This document shows, piece by piece, positions 1 to 12,137 of a DNA stretch of 64,000 nucleotides (the first letter of the stretch is position 1; each line of letters starts with the position of its first letter). The notes beneath the pieces were generated by a model. The model was not told the origin of the DNA. It ran no database searches and saw only the letters and a program-made list of their open reading frames with translations. The stretch is from the NCBI GenBank assembly GCA_027559495.1, contig JAMXSV010000028.1:2108001-2172000 (forward strand), read 5' to 3'. The DNA comes from Aurifilum marmelostoma (Eukaryota; Ascomycota; Sordariomycetes; Diaporthales; Cryphonectriaceae). The position numbers and the translations under genes were made by a program.

Positions 1-689
1 TCCTCCTCCCTCTCTCTCCTCTGTTTCCTCTTGGAAGAGGACAGATCATTATCCATTGGCAACAACAATTCCAATACACAAGCACACAAAGCCAATATCA
101 TCAGCCAGCAGGACACGCAGGAGACACAATCTCTGCCTGGCCACCAATATCCACCCAATCACACCTCCAGACGCGTCTCACCGATGCTCCTCTTCTAAAC
201 CATCACCTGCCAATTTCCAGGGGCTGCTGCTGTCTTTTTGACTCCAGGCAGGGCATTGAGTTCTCTTTATTGACCGTATATCCACGTGTCTAGCAATACT
301 GCGCATCTCTTTTCACTTTGTTGCAAAGTATTCCATTTGTGAGTTTTGGACTCCTGACCCTGAACCTGACCCTGACCCTCTCTCTGCTTCACACACCCAA
401 CCCTCTGCCAGCAGCTCAATTTTTCACCATCTGGACGCGCCCACACCCACGTTCACGTCCACGTCTGTCCACAACCTGCAGCTCCACCTCCACTCCAACC
501 TGAACCTGCACCTGCACCTTGTCCTGCAGCTCCAGCTGGCTGTGCCCACAACACAACAACTCAGACTTAACGTCCATCCTCTGCCAATCTGGCAACAAAG
601 CAATCAATCCCACACATACTAACTCTTGTTGACTGCTGCAGCCCCCCAACAGCCTTTGGCTATTTCAGTCTGACAACTCAATCAACACA
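1..689 (+). promoter_or_regulatory. 5' region and leader of the cyclin B gene
   Basis: No gene is supported here. The stretch is pyrimidine-rich on the + strand, typical of a fungal promoter and leader. Around 351-385 and 497-530 it contains imperfect hexamer repeats of the type CTGACC / CTGCAC. Short frames on both strands are shadows. The stretch ends in an A/C-rich context directly before the cyclin ATG at 690. Confidence 0.5.
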
Positions 690-2442
690 ATGCCTCCTGT
701 AAGGATACCTCCCTCATCTTCCCCCCAGCCACAGGGCTCTCGAACACCCAGATCTTGTGTGTGTTGTACAGTGGTCACTGTACAGATGGCTCTGTCAAGA
801 GCTGCATAGCTCTTGAACCCATTTACAACTACCCTGTCCTGCTGGGCCCCCATCCAAATCTCTGACCCCGTTTTGCAACAGGGACGTGCCACTACCCGCG
901 CCGCGCGCGTTGCCGCCAACGAGAACGATGAGAACAGCAGCATCGGCTCCCAGCGTCTGACGCGTGCCAAGGCAGCCGCGCTGCACGTCGACGAGCTGTC
1001 CCAGCCCAACAAGCCCCTCGCGGCCAAGAAGGCTGGTCTCAACGCCAACGTCGCCGGTGCTACCCGCAAGCGTGCTGCTCTGGGCGATGTCTCCAACGTC
1101 ACCAAGATTGAGGTCAACGAGGGAAAGAAGGTCGGTGCCGCCACCAAGTCGACTACCGTGTCCAAGACTACTGCGAACCGTGTCACGAAGAGCTCGGCTG
1201 CCGGTACCACCCGCGCTGCTCGCGGCCCTGTCACATCCAAGGAAACCATTGTCACCAAGAAGACCAAGGCCTCTGGCCCTGGCGAGATCGGCTCCAAGCG
1301 CAAGGCCACCACTGCCCCTCTCGCCAAGAAGGGCACCCCCGAGGGCGCCGAGCCCCTCCGCAAGAAGCCACACACTGCAGAGAAGGAGAATGCCAAGGTC
1401 CAGAAGGAGCAGAAGAAGGAGCAGAAGGCTGTAGAGGTTGAGCCCGAGCCCGAGCCCGTCCAGGATGCCCAGGCCCAGTACCTGGCCACCGGCGAGTTCG
1501 AGTACCCCGAGGGTGTGAATGACCTCGACTCGGAGGATCGTGATGATCCCCTGATGGTGGCCGAATACGCCCACGAGATCTTCGACTACCTCCTGACCAT
1601 CGAGCCGTCCTCGCTGCCCAACCCTGACTACATGGAGCACCAGGACGAGCTCGAGTGGAAGACGCGCAGCATCCTCGTCGACTGGCTCATCGAGGTTCAC
1701 ACCCGCTTCCACCTCCTCCCCGAGACCCTGTTCCTCGCTATCAACATCATTGATCGTTTCCTCTCCGAGAAGGTCGTCCAGCTCGACCGCGTCCAGCTCG
1801 TCGGCATCACTGCCATGTTCATTGCCTCCAAATACGAGGAGGTCCTCTCCCCCCACGTCGGCAACTTCAAGCACGTCGCGGACAATGGCTTCTCCGAGTC
1901 TGAGATCCTCGCCGCTGAGCGCTTCATCCTGCAGACCCTCGAGTACGACCTCAGCTACCCCAACCCCATGAACTTCCTCCGCCGCATCTCCAAGGCCGAC
2001 AACTATGACATCCAGACCCGCACCGTCGCCAAGTACCTCCTGGAGATTAGCATTGTCGACCGCCGCTTCATGCCCCACCGTCCCTCCCACGTCGCTGCCG
2101 CCGCTATGTACATGGCACGGCTGATCCTTGACCGTGGTGACTGGGTAAGTTGATGTGCATGAAGTTGCTCGCCATGACGAGTGTGCTTCTTGTGGAATTT
2201 ACTGACAGATTGCACTCTAGGACGCGACGCTGTCGTTCTACGCCGGCTACACAGAGGAAGAGATCGAGCCCATCGTCCAACTCATGGTCGACTACCTGGC
2301 GCGGCCTGTTGCCCACGAGGCCTTCTTCAAGAAGTATGCCAGCAAGAAATTCCTCAAGGCGTCCATCCTGACGCGCCAGTGGGCTAAGAAGCACGCTGCC
2401 GTCTTTGGAATCCACAACCTGGACCGACCCCTGGACGAGTGA
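690..2442 (+). CDS. nimE: G2/mitotic-specific B-type cyclin
   Basis: Regulatory subunit of the mitotic CDK (Cdc2/NimX type), acting in the nucleus at G2/M. Exons are 690-698, 882-2144 and 2221-2442, giving 497 aa. The first exon is only ATG plus two Pro codons. Its GTAAGG donor at 699 and the AACAG acceptor ending at 881 put Gly-Arg-Ala directly after Met-Pro-Pro, a normal fungal cyclin B start. A destruction box (RAALGDVSN, about residue 67) and a KEN box (about residue 170) show APC/C control. The N-terminal cyclin box begins near residue 259 (TRSILVDWLIEVH), and the C-terminal cyclin fold continues across the second intron, where DRGDW joins DATLSFYAGYTE. The 180 residues before the box are Lys/Ala-rich, as usual for the family. 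An AATAAA at 2728-2733 may serve as poly(A) signal. The symbol follows Aspergillus naming. Confidence 0.95.
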
Positions 2443-3394
2443 GCCACGCCACCACGTACACAACAATCGGTCATCAAAACGGAAAAGAATTCTCCCTCTT
2501 ATTCATGACATAGACATGCGGGCTCCATCGATCCATTTGTCACAGGCGTTGCGTTGCAGCATCTTCCTTTCGGCACTCCGGCGATGAAAAGATACCCCCC
2601 CCCGCCAACAAGGTTACGATCCCTCATGAATCCCATAGACCAAGAGCGAAGCCCTCGTGTCAACGACCCAGTGGTATGCGCGGCTCTGCACACACCGCTC
2701 TTACTGGATTTGCAGGCTCATGTGGATAATAAAGTTCTCGGATTTCACTCTTCGTGTGTTTCGCGGTGGCGTCTGGTGTTGAATGGGCAGGTCAGTTGAA
2801 GGTGTTGGTGGCACTCAATTTCTCGCGTGTTTTGTTTGATGACTTGTTTTTGTCTTTTCTTTTTCCGTCGTATTGTGTGGTCCGCCGCGCCTTGAGGAAT
2901 CTTCACACATATCGCTATAGCTGTTGAGCGGACAGCGCATGCCGCTCATATTGCTCCTCGCCCTTGGCTTGTTTCGTCTCAATGACTCTCACATTGACGG
3001 TTGGATGGTCCGGATGACACGGCAGCATATGTTAGGGATCGCGGCCCTTTTTTCGATACTAACGGTGATCGAAAGCAAATAGGGACAGGCTGCATTGCAC
3101 TTTGTACATACTATTGTTATTCTGTTGTGTGGGTGTTTGTCAAGGAACCATCGCCATACCAGCCTTGGGTTTCATTAGAAGGGAAATCCAAAAGGAACCA
3201 TCATACTTATTACCTTGGCATTGACTGTTCGTGTCTTATTATGTCTGCCTTTCTGTCATCAGCCTTTGAGGGGACAGCGATGCAACGACCCATCACGTTT
3301 CCAGGAACTGCACTGCCTTGATAGCTTGATCAATGTCCTACTATCATGTCCATTGCAGGCAGGCTCTACTTATCTACAGCCCCGTGGGCGTCCG
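2443..3394. other. Intergenic, no gene seen
   Basis: The left part is the 3' flank of cyclin B, with a C-run near 2597-2604 and AATAAA at 2728. Nothing else is recognisable, and the open frames here are short and without family features. Confidence 0.5.
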
Positions 3395-3952
3395 CTATAC
3401 AATTCCATCACCGGCATTGTCATCGTCCACTTCGCCTCCATTCACAACATCTCCTTCCCCATTTGGGCTCCCGTGCTCACGCTCCTCTGCTGACGACAAT
3501 CCCCTATGGCCGTCCTCATCATCGTCACCACCACCACCACCAGCAGTGACGGCGCAGCTCCGCTCGCCGCCATGGCCTCCACCCCCACTCTCCTCAAACC
3601 AAGAGATCAGGCTCGTGCCTCTCGGCCGCGAAGCCCACCTCGCGCCGTTCTCCCGGCGGGCCTCCTTCTTCTGCCTGTTCCACTCCGCGCGAGCCCGTTC
3701 CACCTGGTTCCGCTCGCGGGCCATTGTGAGGAGGGCAGTCATGGTGGTCGGGGACTTCTTGCGAGGGTTGGTGCTGTGGCGGCCGCCGGTGAGCCAATAA
3801 GCCATGCGGGCTGTTTTGGAGAAGGGGGGAGTTCGGATCGTCTGGGTCGTTGTGGTTTGGCATTCTGGGAGAGAGTTATTGAAGGGCGTTTTTTCTTGTC
3901 GAGAAAGCTGCGCTGGGTAGGTTCTGGATCTGGTTCGACTTTGGAGAATCAT
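3395..3952 (-). CDS. Possible small charged protein, unrecognised
   Basis: A continuous frame with a true ATG at 3952 encodes 185 aa. A second ATG at 3808 would give 137 aa and starts at the part that looks most protein-like. Residues 49-115 form a basic segment with helical character (MTALLTMARERNQVERA and following), ending in an RGTSLISWF motif. The rest is Gly/Asp/Glu-rich low complexity. I recognise no family. The opposite strand is also partly open, so this could be composition-driven. The basic segment is the only argument for coding. Confidence 0.35.
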   Translation of the reverse strand: MILQSRTRSRTYPAQLSRQEKTPFNNSLPECQTTTTQTIRTPPFSKTARMAYWLTGGRHSTNPRKKSPTTMTALLTMARERNQVERARAEWNRQKKEARRENGARWASRPRGTSLISWFEESGGGGHGGERSCAVTAGGGGGDDDEDGHRGLSSAEEREHGSPNGEGDVVNGGEVDDDNAGDGIV

Positions 3953-4824
3953 AGCAAGAACAGAGGTCTTGTGTGTCGGTCATGGGTACGACGAAGGTAG
4001 ATTTTCGAAAGGGCAATATCAATTTATTGGAGTCTATGGAGTTATCAGAGAACGAGCTCGTCTCGCTGTCATGGCATATTCAACATCCACAAGGTGACAG
4101 AAACTCATCGTGGTATCTGCCAGTTTCCGAGCTGTTCTCTTCACCATTGTGCATGTCACATTCACCCGGCTCGTCACTCGAAGTGGCGACCCACGTGTAA
4201 TCCATAGCGAAAGCTGTTTGACTCTTTCCGGTCATTGTTTACATACCACTTATTGCCTCTGCGCTGGTTATATGGGTGTTCAAACGTCGTGAGATGGAGA
4301 TCAGCGGACAGAGACAGTCTGAATATGTTCATTGTATATGTATGCTGTCGCCGCTGCCGCGAGTGTCTGTCATAATGTTCTCGGACCTCGACCCACCAGC
4401 ACCCTGTTGTGGGTGTATATAGCGACCGCATGTGCACCGCAGGCGCTGTCACGTTTCGAAATATTGTGTCTGTCGGCCCTCAGCGCCACAATGGTTGTGC
4501 CAAATTTATCAATTGTCTGTGTGTCCGACAGTTGAGCTGTGTTGGCGCTTGGAGCAGTGACTCACTGGCACTTGATGAATCACGCACGCACTTATCATGA
4601 TTTAAGGACCAGGCCTTTTCCTCTTCTTTCTTTTCTGTTTTATTTTCTATTTATCGGTATTGTTTGCTCTACTGCCATTGTCTTTCTGCTGATAAGTAGC
4701 GGATGGAGACCGCTGTAGGAGTCCAACATGCGTGCCCGATCCGAGGGAGAAAAAAAAGAGAAAATGATTCGGGGTGTTCTACAATGACCCTGCCAATATA
4801 ATGTTGCAAAGGGCAATTTCAAGC
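3953..4824. other. Intergenic, no gene seen
   Basis: Mixed-composition DNA upstream of the 5S gene. No frame has recognisable family features. It may contain the promoter of the doubtful minus-strand gene ending at 3395. Confidence 0.4.
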
Positions 4825-4943
4825 ACATACGACCATAGGTAGTGGAGAACTTGGGATCCCGTCCGCTCTCCCCTAAATAAGCCACTAACCGCCGGATTAG
4901 TAGTTAAGTGGGTGACCATTAGCGAATACCCGGTGTTGTATGT
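4825..4943 (+). rRNA. 5S ribosomal RNA gene (dispersed single copy)
   Basis: The 119-nt segment begins ACATACGACCATAGG and ends in GTTGTATGT followed by T-rich sequence, so the two ends pair as helix I. Helix II is visible as GGTAGTGG against CCACTAACC with a bulged A. The loop segment GATCCCGTCCGCTCTCCC and the TTAGTAGTTAAGTGGGTGAC stretch match the conserved 5S internal region, which includes the RNA polymerase III internal control region. The run of five T at 4943-4947 is a plausible Pol III terminator. A lone 5S gene between protein genes fits the dispersed 5S arrangement known from Neurospora and other Pezizomycotina. All helices look intact, so I call it a gene and not a relic. Confidence 0.9.
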
Positions 4944-6553
4944 TTTTGCCAAATCCCTTGTGTAAGGGATTTTGTGTTTTTTTTGGGAAAAAGAGATAGA
5001 GGCGTTGGAAATAGGGTTGCACGCGAATCTCGTTGCCACGAGAATTGTTTTCTCCTCTTCAGCACATAATTTCTCTATATCGAGAAATGAGAGAGGTGAA
5101 GATACTTGTTACCCGTCGTCATCGCTACTATCCCTACCACTACGGATCCCTCAGAAAAAAGAGACAAGAAGAAGAAGAAGAAAAAAAGAAACAACACAGA
5201 CCACCAGCCAGTCGCTTGGGATGAAAAAAAAGAAAAAAGGTGATCATGGATTACGCCAAGGTTTCCTTTTGCCTTGATTTTCTTGTTTTCGCCCATACAG
5301 GAAGGAAAACAGCCCTGGTCCAACACTGACGAAAGTTCTCGCATGAGTGAATGAAGGGGTGAGAGCGGAGGGGGCTGATCTAATCGCCCTCTCCAGCGAC
5401 CCTCTCAATCTGAAACGCCGTCTTCCGGCACGAAGGATCTACTACATAGGAGGGATCTTGGGTGTGGGCAGCATGTTCGCTCGTTGGTTTCAAAGTGGAA
5501 AGGAAGGGGGGAAAAAAAAAAAAAAAAAAAAAAAGGGCTTCCTTGTCACGCGATGAGGCCGATTTCTTTCTTTCTTTTTTATTTTCTTTCCTTTCTTTAA
5601 TCTCGGAGAAAATGTTATTCAAGGATGGACGGGCAGAGCATGCCAAGGTGACGAAGGCTGTGTGGGGAGGGATTAGTTGGTTCAGGTAGGTAAGTACGTA
5701 GCTTGGGTGTTTCGAGTTTGGCCTCGTGGCGTGACGGTCATTTCTCTTGGTGGTGGTATCGAGTCTTATCGAGATCTGGTTCATAGTGGGACTGCAGAGG
5801 ATTATGAAAGGATGGGCGAGTGAAGTCAAGATCGCAAGCAAGTATCACGTCACATGTGTGTACACTCTTGTAAGAAGTTGTTGTCGCAATGACGCAGCTG
5901 GAGCGCCGCAATGCTGATCGTTTGCATTTGTCTCTTCGCTTGTATCTCGGGGTGAACTTTCTCCTTCCTCATGATCATATACTCTCTCTCTCCATGTCTC
6001 TCATGTGTAGTAGTAGATTCACCCCTTCCCTTCGTCAAGGTCTGTCGTAGCAGCCTGCCTTTCGTAAATGATTGAAAAGAATAGAACGCCTTCTTGCGCC
6101 AGTGATAAAGTTCACTTCCGTGTCCTCGTCTTCCTTGAAAGAAAGTTGAGTTCAACAATAAAACCTCTCCAAGCTCCTCTGCCCTGTGGCTGGAAGAAAA
6201 AAAAAGAAAAGGATCGAGATGGGAAACTCTCCCGCCCATCACACATCAGAAAATCCAGGGCCAAAGCCTGTGCAAGGGGTTGGCTGGCTTGGCCAGTGGC
6301 GATCTGAAGAAAATTACTTCATGTGAACCGGCGCCATCGAGAATGTTATTGGCAGTAAACCCCTTCAATTGGTATCGTAGTCGGTGTCATGGCGCCGATG
6401 GGAGAGAAGAAGAACAGGAAAAAAGGGGGGGAGAAAAAAATAGGCTCGGCTCTGTGGTGGAAAGTGGTTGTTGGGAGTAGAAATGACAGAACACGCCCTT
6501 CAATCAGGGCAGTTCAATGGCAGTGCAGATGCAAGTGCCTCTCCTCTTGGAAT
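4944..6553. other. Intergenic with A-rich and mononucleotide tracts, no gene seen
   Basis: Contains purine-rich AAG/GAAA stretches (about 5150-5240), a 23-nt poly-A run and a TTTC-rich block near 5560-5600. Open frames through these tracts are composition artefacts (poly-Lys, poly-Phe). The right part is the 3' flank of the small minus-strand gene ending at 6554. Confidence 0.5.
5512..5534. repeat. Poly-A run (A23) preceded by a G run
   Basis: Uninterrupted A from 5512 to 5534, immediately after six G and followed by GGG. A simple mononucleotide tract whose true length may be uncertain in the assembly. Confidence 0.9.
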
Positions 6554-6850
6554 TTATAAAGAGGAAAAGCGCTCTTCCATGCTGCCGTAGAAGACGATAG
6601 GCCTGGGCTCGAGGATGTTGAGCTCGGAGGAGAACTGGGCGTGCTCCTCCTGCAGGTCGATGATGGAGGGCTGCCGCAGCAGCACACTGTTGATGGTGGA
6701 CGCGGCTGATGTCGACGACGTGTTAGAGGCGTACGACATCCTGGAGCCCTCCGAGGTCTCGCTCGCGGTGGTCGACCTCCGGCGCATGGAGAAGGGAGGG
6801 AGCGAGCCAGAGAGGGAGAAGTGGCTGTGGAGCGGTTGGAAGCCGAACAT
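6554..6850 (-). CDS. Small conserved-looking fungal protein, function unknown
   Basis: 98 aa from the ATG at 6850. The open frame continues upstream to 7099, but that extension is Thr/Gln/His low complexity and starts at a non-ATG codon, so it is treated as leader. The product opens MFGFQPLHSHF, has a basic Ser/Thr-rich middle (MRRRSTTASETSEGS), then a more ordered C-terminus: LRQPSIIDLQEEHAQF followed by LNILEPRPIVFYGSMEER. No signal peptide or membrane segment is present. The RRRST and RQPS contexts resemble basophilic kinase sites (inference). I cannot assign a family. The abrupt change from low complexity to an ordered C-terminal motif is the reason for accepting it as coding. Confidence 0.6.
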   Translation of the reverse strand: MFGFQPLHSHFSLSGSLPPFSMRRRSTTASETSEGSRMSYASNTSSTSAASTINSVLLRQPSIIDLQEEHAQFSSELNILEPRPIVFYGSMEERFSSL

Positions 6851-9800
6851 TGTGATTGGAGTGAGAGAGTGAGAGCGGTGAGGCGGTTTGTTTTGATGGA
6901 TACTGCTCGAGAGAGAGTGAGGCAGACAATTTCCGGCGCAGATGAAAAGCTGAGTGTCGCGTAGTAGGGGGACGATGTGCTCAGGTTTCCCAAGGTCGTT
7001 TGATGGTGATGTTGGTTGATCTGTTGACTGTTGTAGGGTGGTGGTGGTGGTAATTAAAAGTTCTTGTTGAGAGATCGTCGTCTTGATTTCAAAATACAAG
7101 AGGCTCAGCCCGATATTTGATTGTCAAGTCCAAGTGTGCAGACAGCGAATGACGGGAATGGAAGCAGATTTTATGGTTGTGTAAAGAGTGGATGATCTGG
7201 TCCGCGTGCACAGATCACTAGCCAGCCAGAGGCGGTAAGTGTGGAGAGAGAGGGAACGGTTGTTGAGTTGTTCAAAGACAGGGGGTTCGGAGATATCCAG
7301 ACGTCGTCAACGGACAGACACACGCAAGCATGTGTACACGACGGTAGAAGGATGGTGGTTGCAGGAGAGGGCAGATTAATAAAAAAAGAGTTGTTGCTGG
7401 AGGAGGAGGAGGGGTGGTGACTCCGTTGCAGTGCCCCAGATGGAGGCTTGCGTCTTTAAGTAATTATGCTATAGATGAGCCACGCTCGGCTGCACTCCCA
7501 CTTACTACACACGACTAATAGATTACATGACACTCACCCACCATCTTGAGGAAGGGATGGAGGGGATGATGGTACCATGTCACTGGGAAGGGGGGGGGGG
7601 TTGTTGCTTGGGTGGACTTGTCAAGCCCGGGCCGGGACAAGGGCGACCTGCGACCTGCGACTCCCAAGCCGTAACTTGCAATGATAGCCAGGGGGAATCC
7701 CGAGGGTCCTCAGACCATGGAAAAATGGGACCCTATCAGCCTACCCACCGCAGCATTGTGCCACAGTGCCAGCTTGCCCTGGGCTAGACTCGAAATAGAC
7801 CCCCAGTACGACCGGGACACCCGGCATGCCCTGGAGCTTTGCTGCTCGGCGATGCCAGGAATGCGCATGGTTAAATGGTCGCAAGCAAGGAGGAGGAGCC
7901 GTTGTCTCTCGGCCCCGCTGCTGTGCAGTATCGTTGAACACGTATTTCTGCATGCAGATTGCTGGCAATCCTTCCACCGAGGGGTTGGGGGGGGCCGAGA
8001 AGGGACTGACACAGACGACTCGGGGCTTGACTTCCATAACCTCAGAAGGCACCGATAGATGGTGCATCAGAACTCAGTTTGGATGGACGCAGAGACGGCC
8101 TACATGTCTGTCTGTGCAGCTGTGTGTGTGCTTGATGCGCAGGTGGCGGTCTGGTCAGGGGCCCCCCGCTGACAAACTTGACACACGGCCGACTACAGAC
8201 TTGTCCAAGCGAGTTGATGCTGAAGCAGTCGTCCTCGAGGGGTTCTGCCCGCCCTAGCTACAGTGAACCCTCCTGTTGCTACCCTGTCCTAGCATCCGAT
8301 CTTTTTTTTCCTCTTCTCTTTCCTTATTTTTATGTATGTGATCCTTCCCTGTCCCCATGCCTCGAGATGATTCCCCCCCGGTGCCAGAGGTGGAAACATG
8401 CTCCAGTCGTGCCAGGTCGGAAACAGAGCTAGAGCTAGGTTTGAGAGTTCAGTCTGCTCTGCGCAGCTGGAACACGGGAACCGGGGGCGTTGGTCTGACA
8501 AGCTGCGGCCGGCGCAGGTCTGCCGTGCAGTGCAGATAGGTGCCACCGCAGTGACTATGCCTGCAGGTGTTGATAGCCATCCGAGAGTGACCCGATCTGG
8601 ATTTGTTTGATTGCATGAAACAGCTTTGAAGGGGCTCTCTCCTGCTCTTCTGACCACAACCCAACAACAGTATCTGCTGCCCTGATGGTCCGGCAGAGCT
8701 CTAGGCAGTCGATCGTTGCTGCTGCGCCATCTTTCGGGGCTGTCTGCGTGGCCATCTTTCAAATTGTTTGTTCTCGAAACTGCGAAGGCAACAACGGTGT
8801 CATGACGTTCTGTTGCGTGAGATCTGTTCTATAGGGCCGGGTCGGGCAGAAGGTCGAGCTCCTCATCACGAGCTGGGTTAGGAGACCGTCATGTCATCCA
8901 TGCCTTGCATGATCGACGTCCTAGCCAGTGCTAGCTAACCCAAGGGCGCAGAAGGGGGGGGGGGGCCGAGGGGAGAGAAAGAGAAGAAAAAAAGGCCGCG
9001 GTGCCCCCCGGTCTTGTCTTAGACCCCTAGGCAAACGAGTCCCAACACGGACTAGCCTCGAGGACAGGGGAAACCCGCTCTTCGTTCCCCTTCCCCCTTC
9101 CCCCAAAAAGTGTGCTATGGCTGAGTTTAGTCAGGGGACAAGGGGGCTCCCTCCATATCACCCAACAGGGGAAGCACCTGTCTGGGTTGGGCATGTCTCA
9201 GGGCCCACAACCCACGGCAGGGGCTTATGCTGCAGCAGGCATCGCACAGGCCTTGCCCTGCTGGCCCGTGTTTCACCTTTTCTCTTGCCATCGACTCCCC
9301 CCCCGCCCAACTTCATCTATTCATGTGTATCTGTGTATGTGTGTGCTTCCTACACAGTACTTACAGTATATTGATGGTTCCTCCTCGCTGCATAATGTAT
9401 AAGCGAGCTGTTATAGCGTTTCCACCCCTCCCTCTTCCGGCTTAGAGCAGCATCGAATTCTTCTGGAACATTTCAATACAACAACAGGTCGGTGAAGGCT
9501 TCTGTTCTCGGGGCTTTGGAAGGTGCCGTCTGCCTCTCATGCAAGGTGGCCTCTTGACCGACGGAACGCACTTCGTCTCTGAGAAGACTTGGCGAGCTAT
9601 CATGAGATTCATGCCCTACCTACCTTACTACTTACATCAGCAGTGGTGATTATCACTCATCGCCACTATTTCAACCAGATGTACGGGTCAGAAGGGAGTT
9701 TGAAACATCAGGGATACCAGCTGCAATCTATTCAGCCTCCTGCGTATTTCATGCACCGCACCTTGCATGCAGATTTCTGCACCTAGCCCTTGTAAGTGTG

Positions 9801-12137
9801 CTACGTAATACGAGATCCCCTCCGTCGGTGCATCAGCACTTCCCATAGTAGTCCCAGAAGCTGACGACAGCTGCTTCTTCTCCCTGTCATAGATGGAATG
9901 CTAGTCTCTCAGACTTCCATCTTGCCTCCCTGGCCGCACGCATCCCATCCGCTCCGCTGGGAAGACTTTGAGCTAACCTGCATCAGCCGATGGGATGGCG
10001 ACGTTTGGTCTTTGCAGGTCGTGGTAGCTCTCATCCAACTTGTGCGATGTGCAACAAGAGTTCTGGCGATCACACACGCAGAACCAATGCCTCTTCGCTT
10101 GTTTTTCTCTGTCCGGCACCCTCTTTTCGGCGATCTACACTGGTCTGTAGCAAGAATCGTTCTAGCTTTTTGCAGATCTCGCGGGGTCAAGTGGCGACGG
10201 GGGCTGTTGAGTCGTCCTGCCAGACAAGACTGGCCCGCGATTGGATGCACATGATGCTACATGGCTTGCCTTTCAGTCAGTACACAGACGCACATGGCAT
10301 CTTGTTCAGAGTTGAGACGACGGAGGCCATTCACTCGGCTGCTCTGAAGATGGCATCTTGCTCCGCCCAAGGACTTCATCAAAACGACAACTGTAACCCT
10401 GAATGCTGCTCTCGGAACCCATGATCCGCACCCACCCCAAGGCACTGGTGCTGGTTGACAGCGAAGATCATCACCAAGCCCCCCCCGAGTGTCAAACCTT
10501 GAGAAGTGCCATGATCCTGGAACTCGAAGAGAAGCACACCAAGCGCAGGAGGCCAAACTGCCACAGCACGTACAAGCAGGCGACAGGACTCTAAACCTTC
10601 CCCTCCTACTCCTGTGGCACTGCCTGCAGGGGCAGAATGGGGTCTCCATCTCGAAAATAGAAATTACTAGGGGAACTTTTGGTTCTGTCTCGGCATAAGG
10701 CACACATCACGACGTGGGTCGACCTCATGCGTTCGTATGAGCCATTCGGCTTTCCAGACTTTGTTTTTGCTTGTCACTCGACGGTCAGCCACCGCCCGCG
10801 GAACTTGCCATGGCATACATACCTGTAGTAACTTTGAAAAGAGCAAAAAAAGAGAAAAGAAAAATAACAACATCGACAAAAGGACCCACACCTCGCATAA
10901 AGGATGCCTCCTTCTGTACGTCTTGATGCTCGACCCACTCTGCCTCGCGCAGAGGTTTAATCGCGTGAGAAAGATTTGCTTGCTTGCTTGCATGCATGCA
11001 TGCACCGCAAACTCAGCCTTACAGTTCGACCGTCCCCTCCCCGTATATTCTCCTCCGTCTCCACTACCGCCTTCTTTTGTCCAGACCCATGTATGCAGAT
11101 ATTCCTTAGAATAGTACCCTGATCAGCGCTCGGGCTAGGTGGGCAGAGGGGGACGAGAACAAGAGAACCTCGAGAAGAAATGCTGCCTCGTGTGTGTGGG
11201 TAGGAGACGCCTTGCTTTTTACTAATTATATATTGATCCTGGCCCGCAAACGTACCCAGCAGAGAGAGGCACTGCGTCCAGCCACGAGTTACCAGGCCAG
11301 TCGCTAGTAATCGCTGGGGAGGCCTCCAGAAGGTCTCCTCCTGACCATGCCAGTTGGCCAGCTCGTGGTCCAGGATTCGGGATGCGAGCAGTGATGCTGT
11401 GTTCGGAAGGAAAGATAGCTGGTGAGTAGACGCGTTTGGTGACTTCTGCGAATTGATCAAGTCTCGCTGGGTGATGGCGGACTACATGGAAACATGTTGC
11501 GTTAACTCATAAATGTTGATGCTCCCTGAGAGTAGATGATCTTTCAAGCCCGGAATTTTTTTTTTTTTTTAAAAAAAAAGGACTCTAGGAGAAATGGCTG
11601 TTATAAGACATTTCATGTTGGACAATTGTCTCAGCTTTGTGATAGACAGAGTGAGCGAATCACCAAAAGTCTACATATTCCATCAAGGGGAAAAAGCTCA
11701 TCATAGTCTTCTTGATTTTTCTCTTTCTATTCCAGGACATTCATAGGTATCTATCTGTCCCCTCTCATGACGTTTCCCAGTCCAATACATTGCTACCCTC
11801 AGCATTTATATAGACAAGGAATCAAGGTCGTGCTCGCTCGCTCTCTTTCTCCGAAAGAGGAAATCAATCATGTATACACGTCAATGATGGACACCACCAA
11901 AAAAACATAACGCCCTTCTCTAATCCCCACCTGTTGAAACGCCTAGTGTCCCAAGGCACCGATGGGTGGTGGGTGATGCAATACGTAGCAGTGTCCCTCC
12001 CCATTACCTTTTCCTTCGTCCCGCCCCTTCCCCAGATCCCAATTAGTTCGCTTGATCGGGTGGACCATTAACATCCCCAAAAGAATGCCATTCGTCCTTC
12101 GTATGTCCAAAACGCTGCTGAGTGCCGATATAGAAAA
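6851..12137. other. 5.3-kb gene-poor region
   Basis: 6851-7460 is probably leader and promoter of the small minus-strand gene. The remainder has only short frames without family features on either strand. Landmarks are a G-run near 7591-7600, another at about 8947-8957, a GC-rich block at 8900-9250, and alternating TTGC/ATGC sequence at about 10977-11004. The part from about 11580 to 12137 is the 3' flank of the calcium channel gene. No tRNA or transposon structure was recognised. Confidence 0.45.
11556..11579. repeat. Self-complementary T15-A9 tract
   Basis: Fifteen T directly followed by nine A, so nine base pairs could fold back or the tract could exclude nucleosomes. It lies about 560 bp beyond the channel stop codon. 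Confidence 0.85.

Noticed and set aside
795..2090. 431-codon open frame on the minus strand opposite cyclin B
   Set aside because: It is a codon-bias shadow of a clear cyclin gene, with Leu/Gly/Val-rich composition and no family features.
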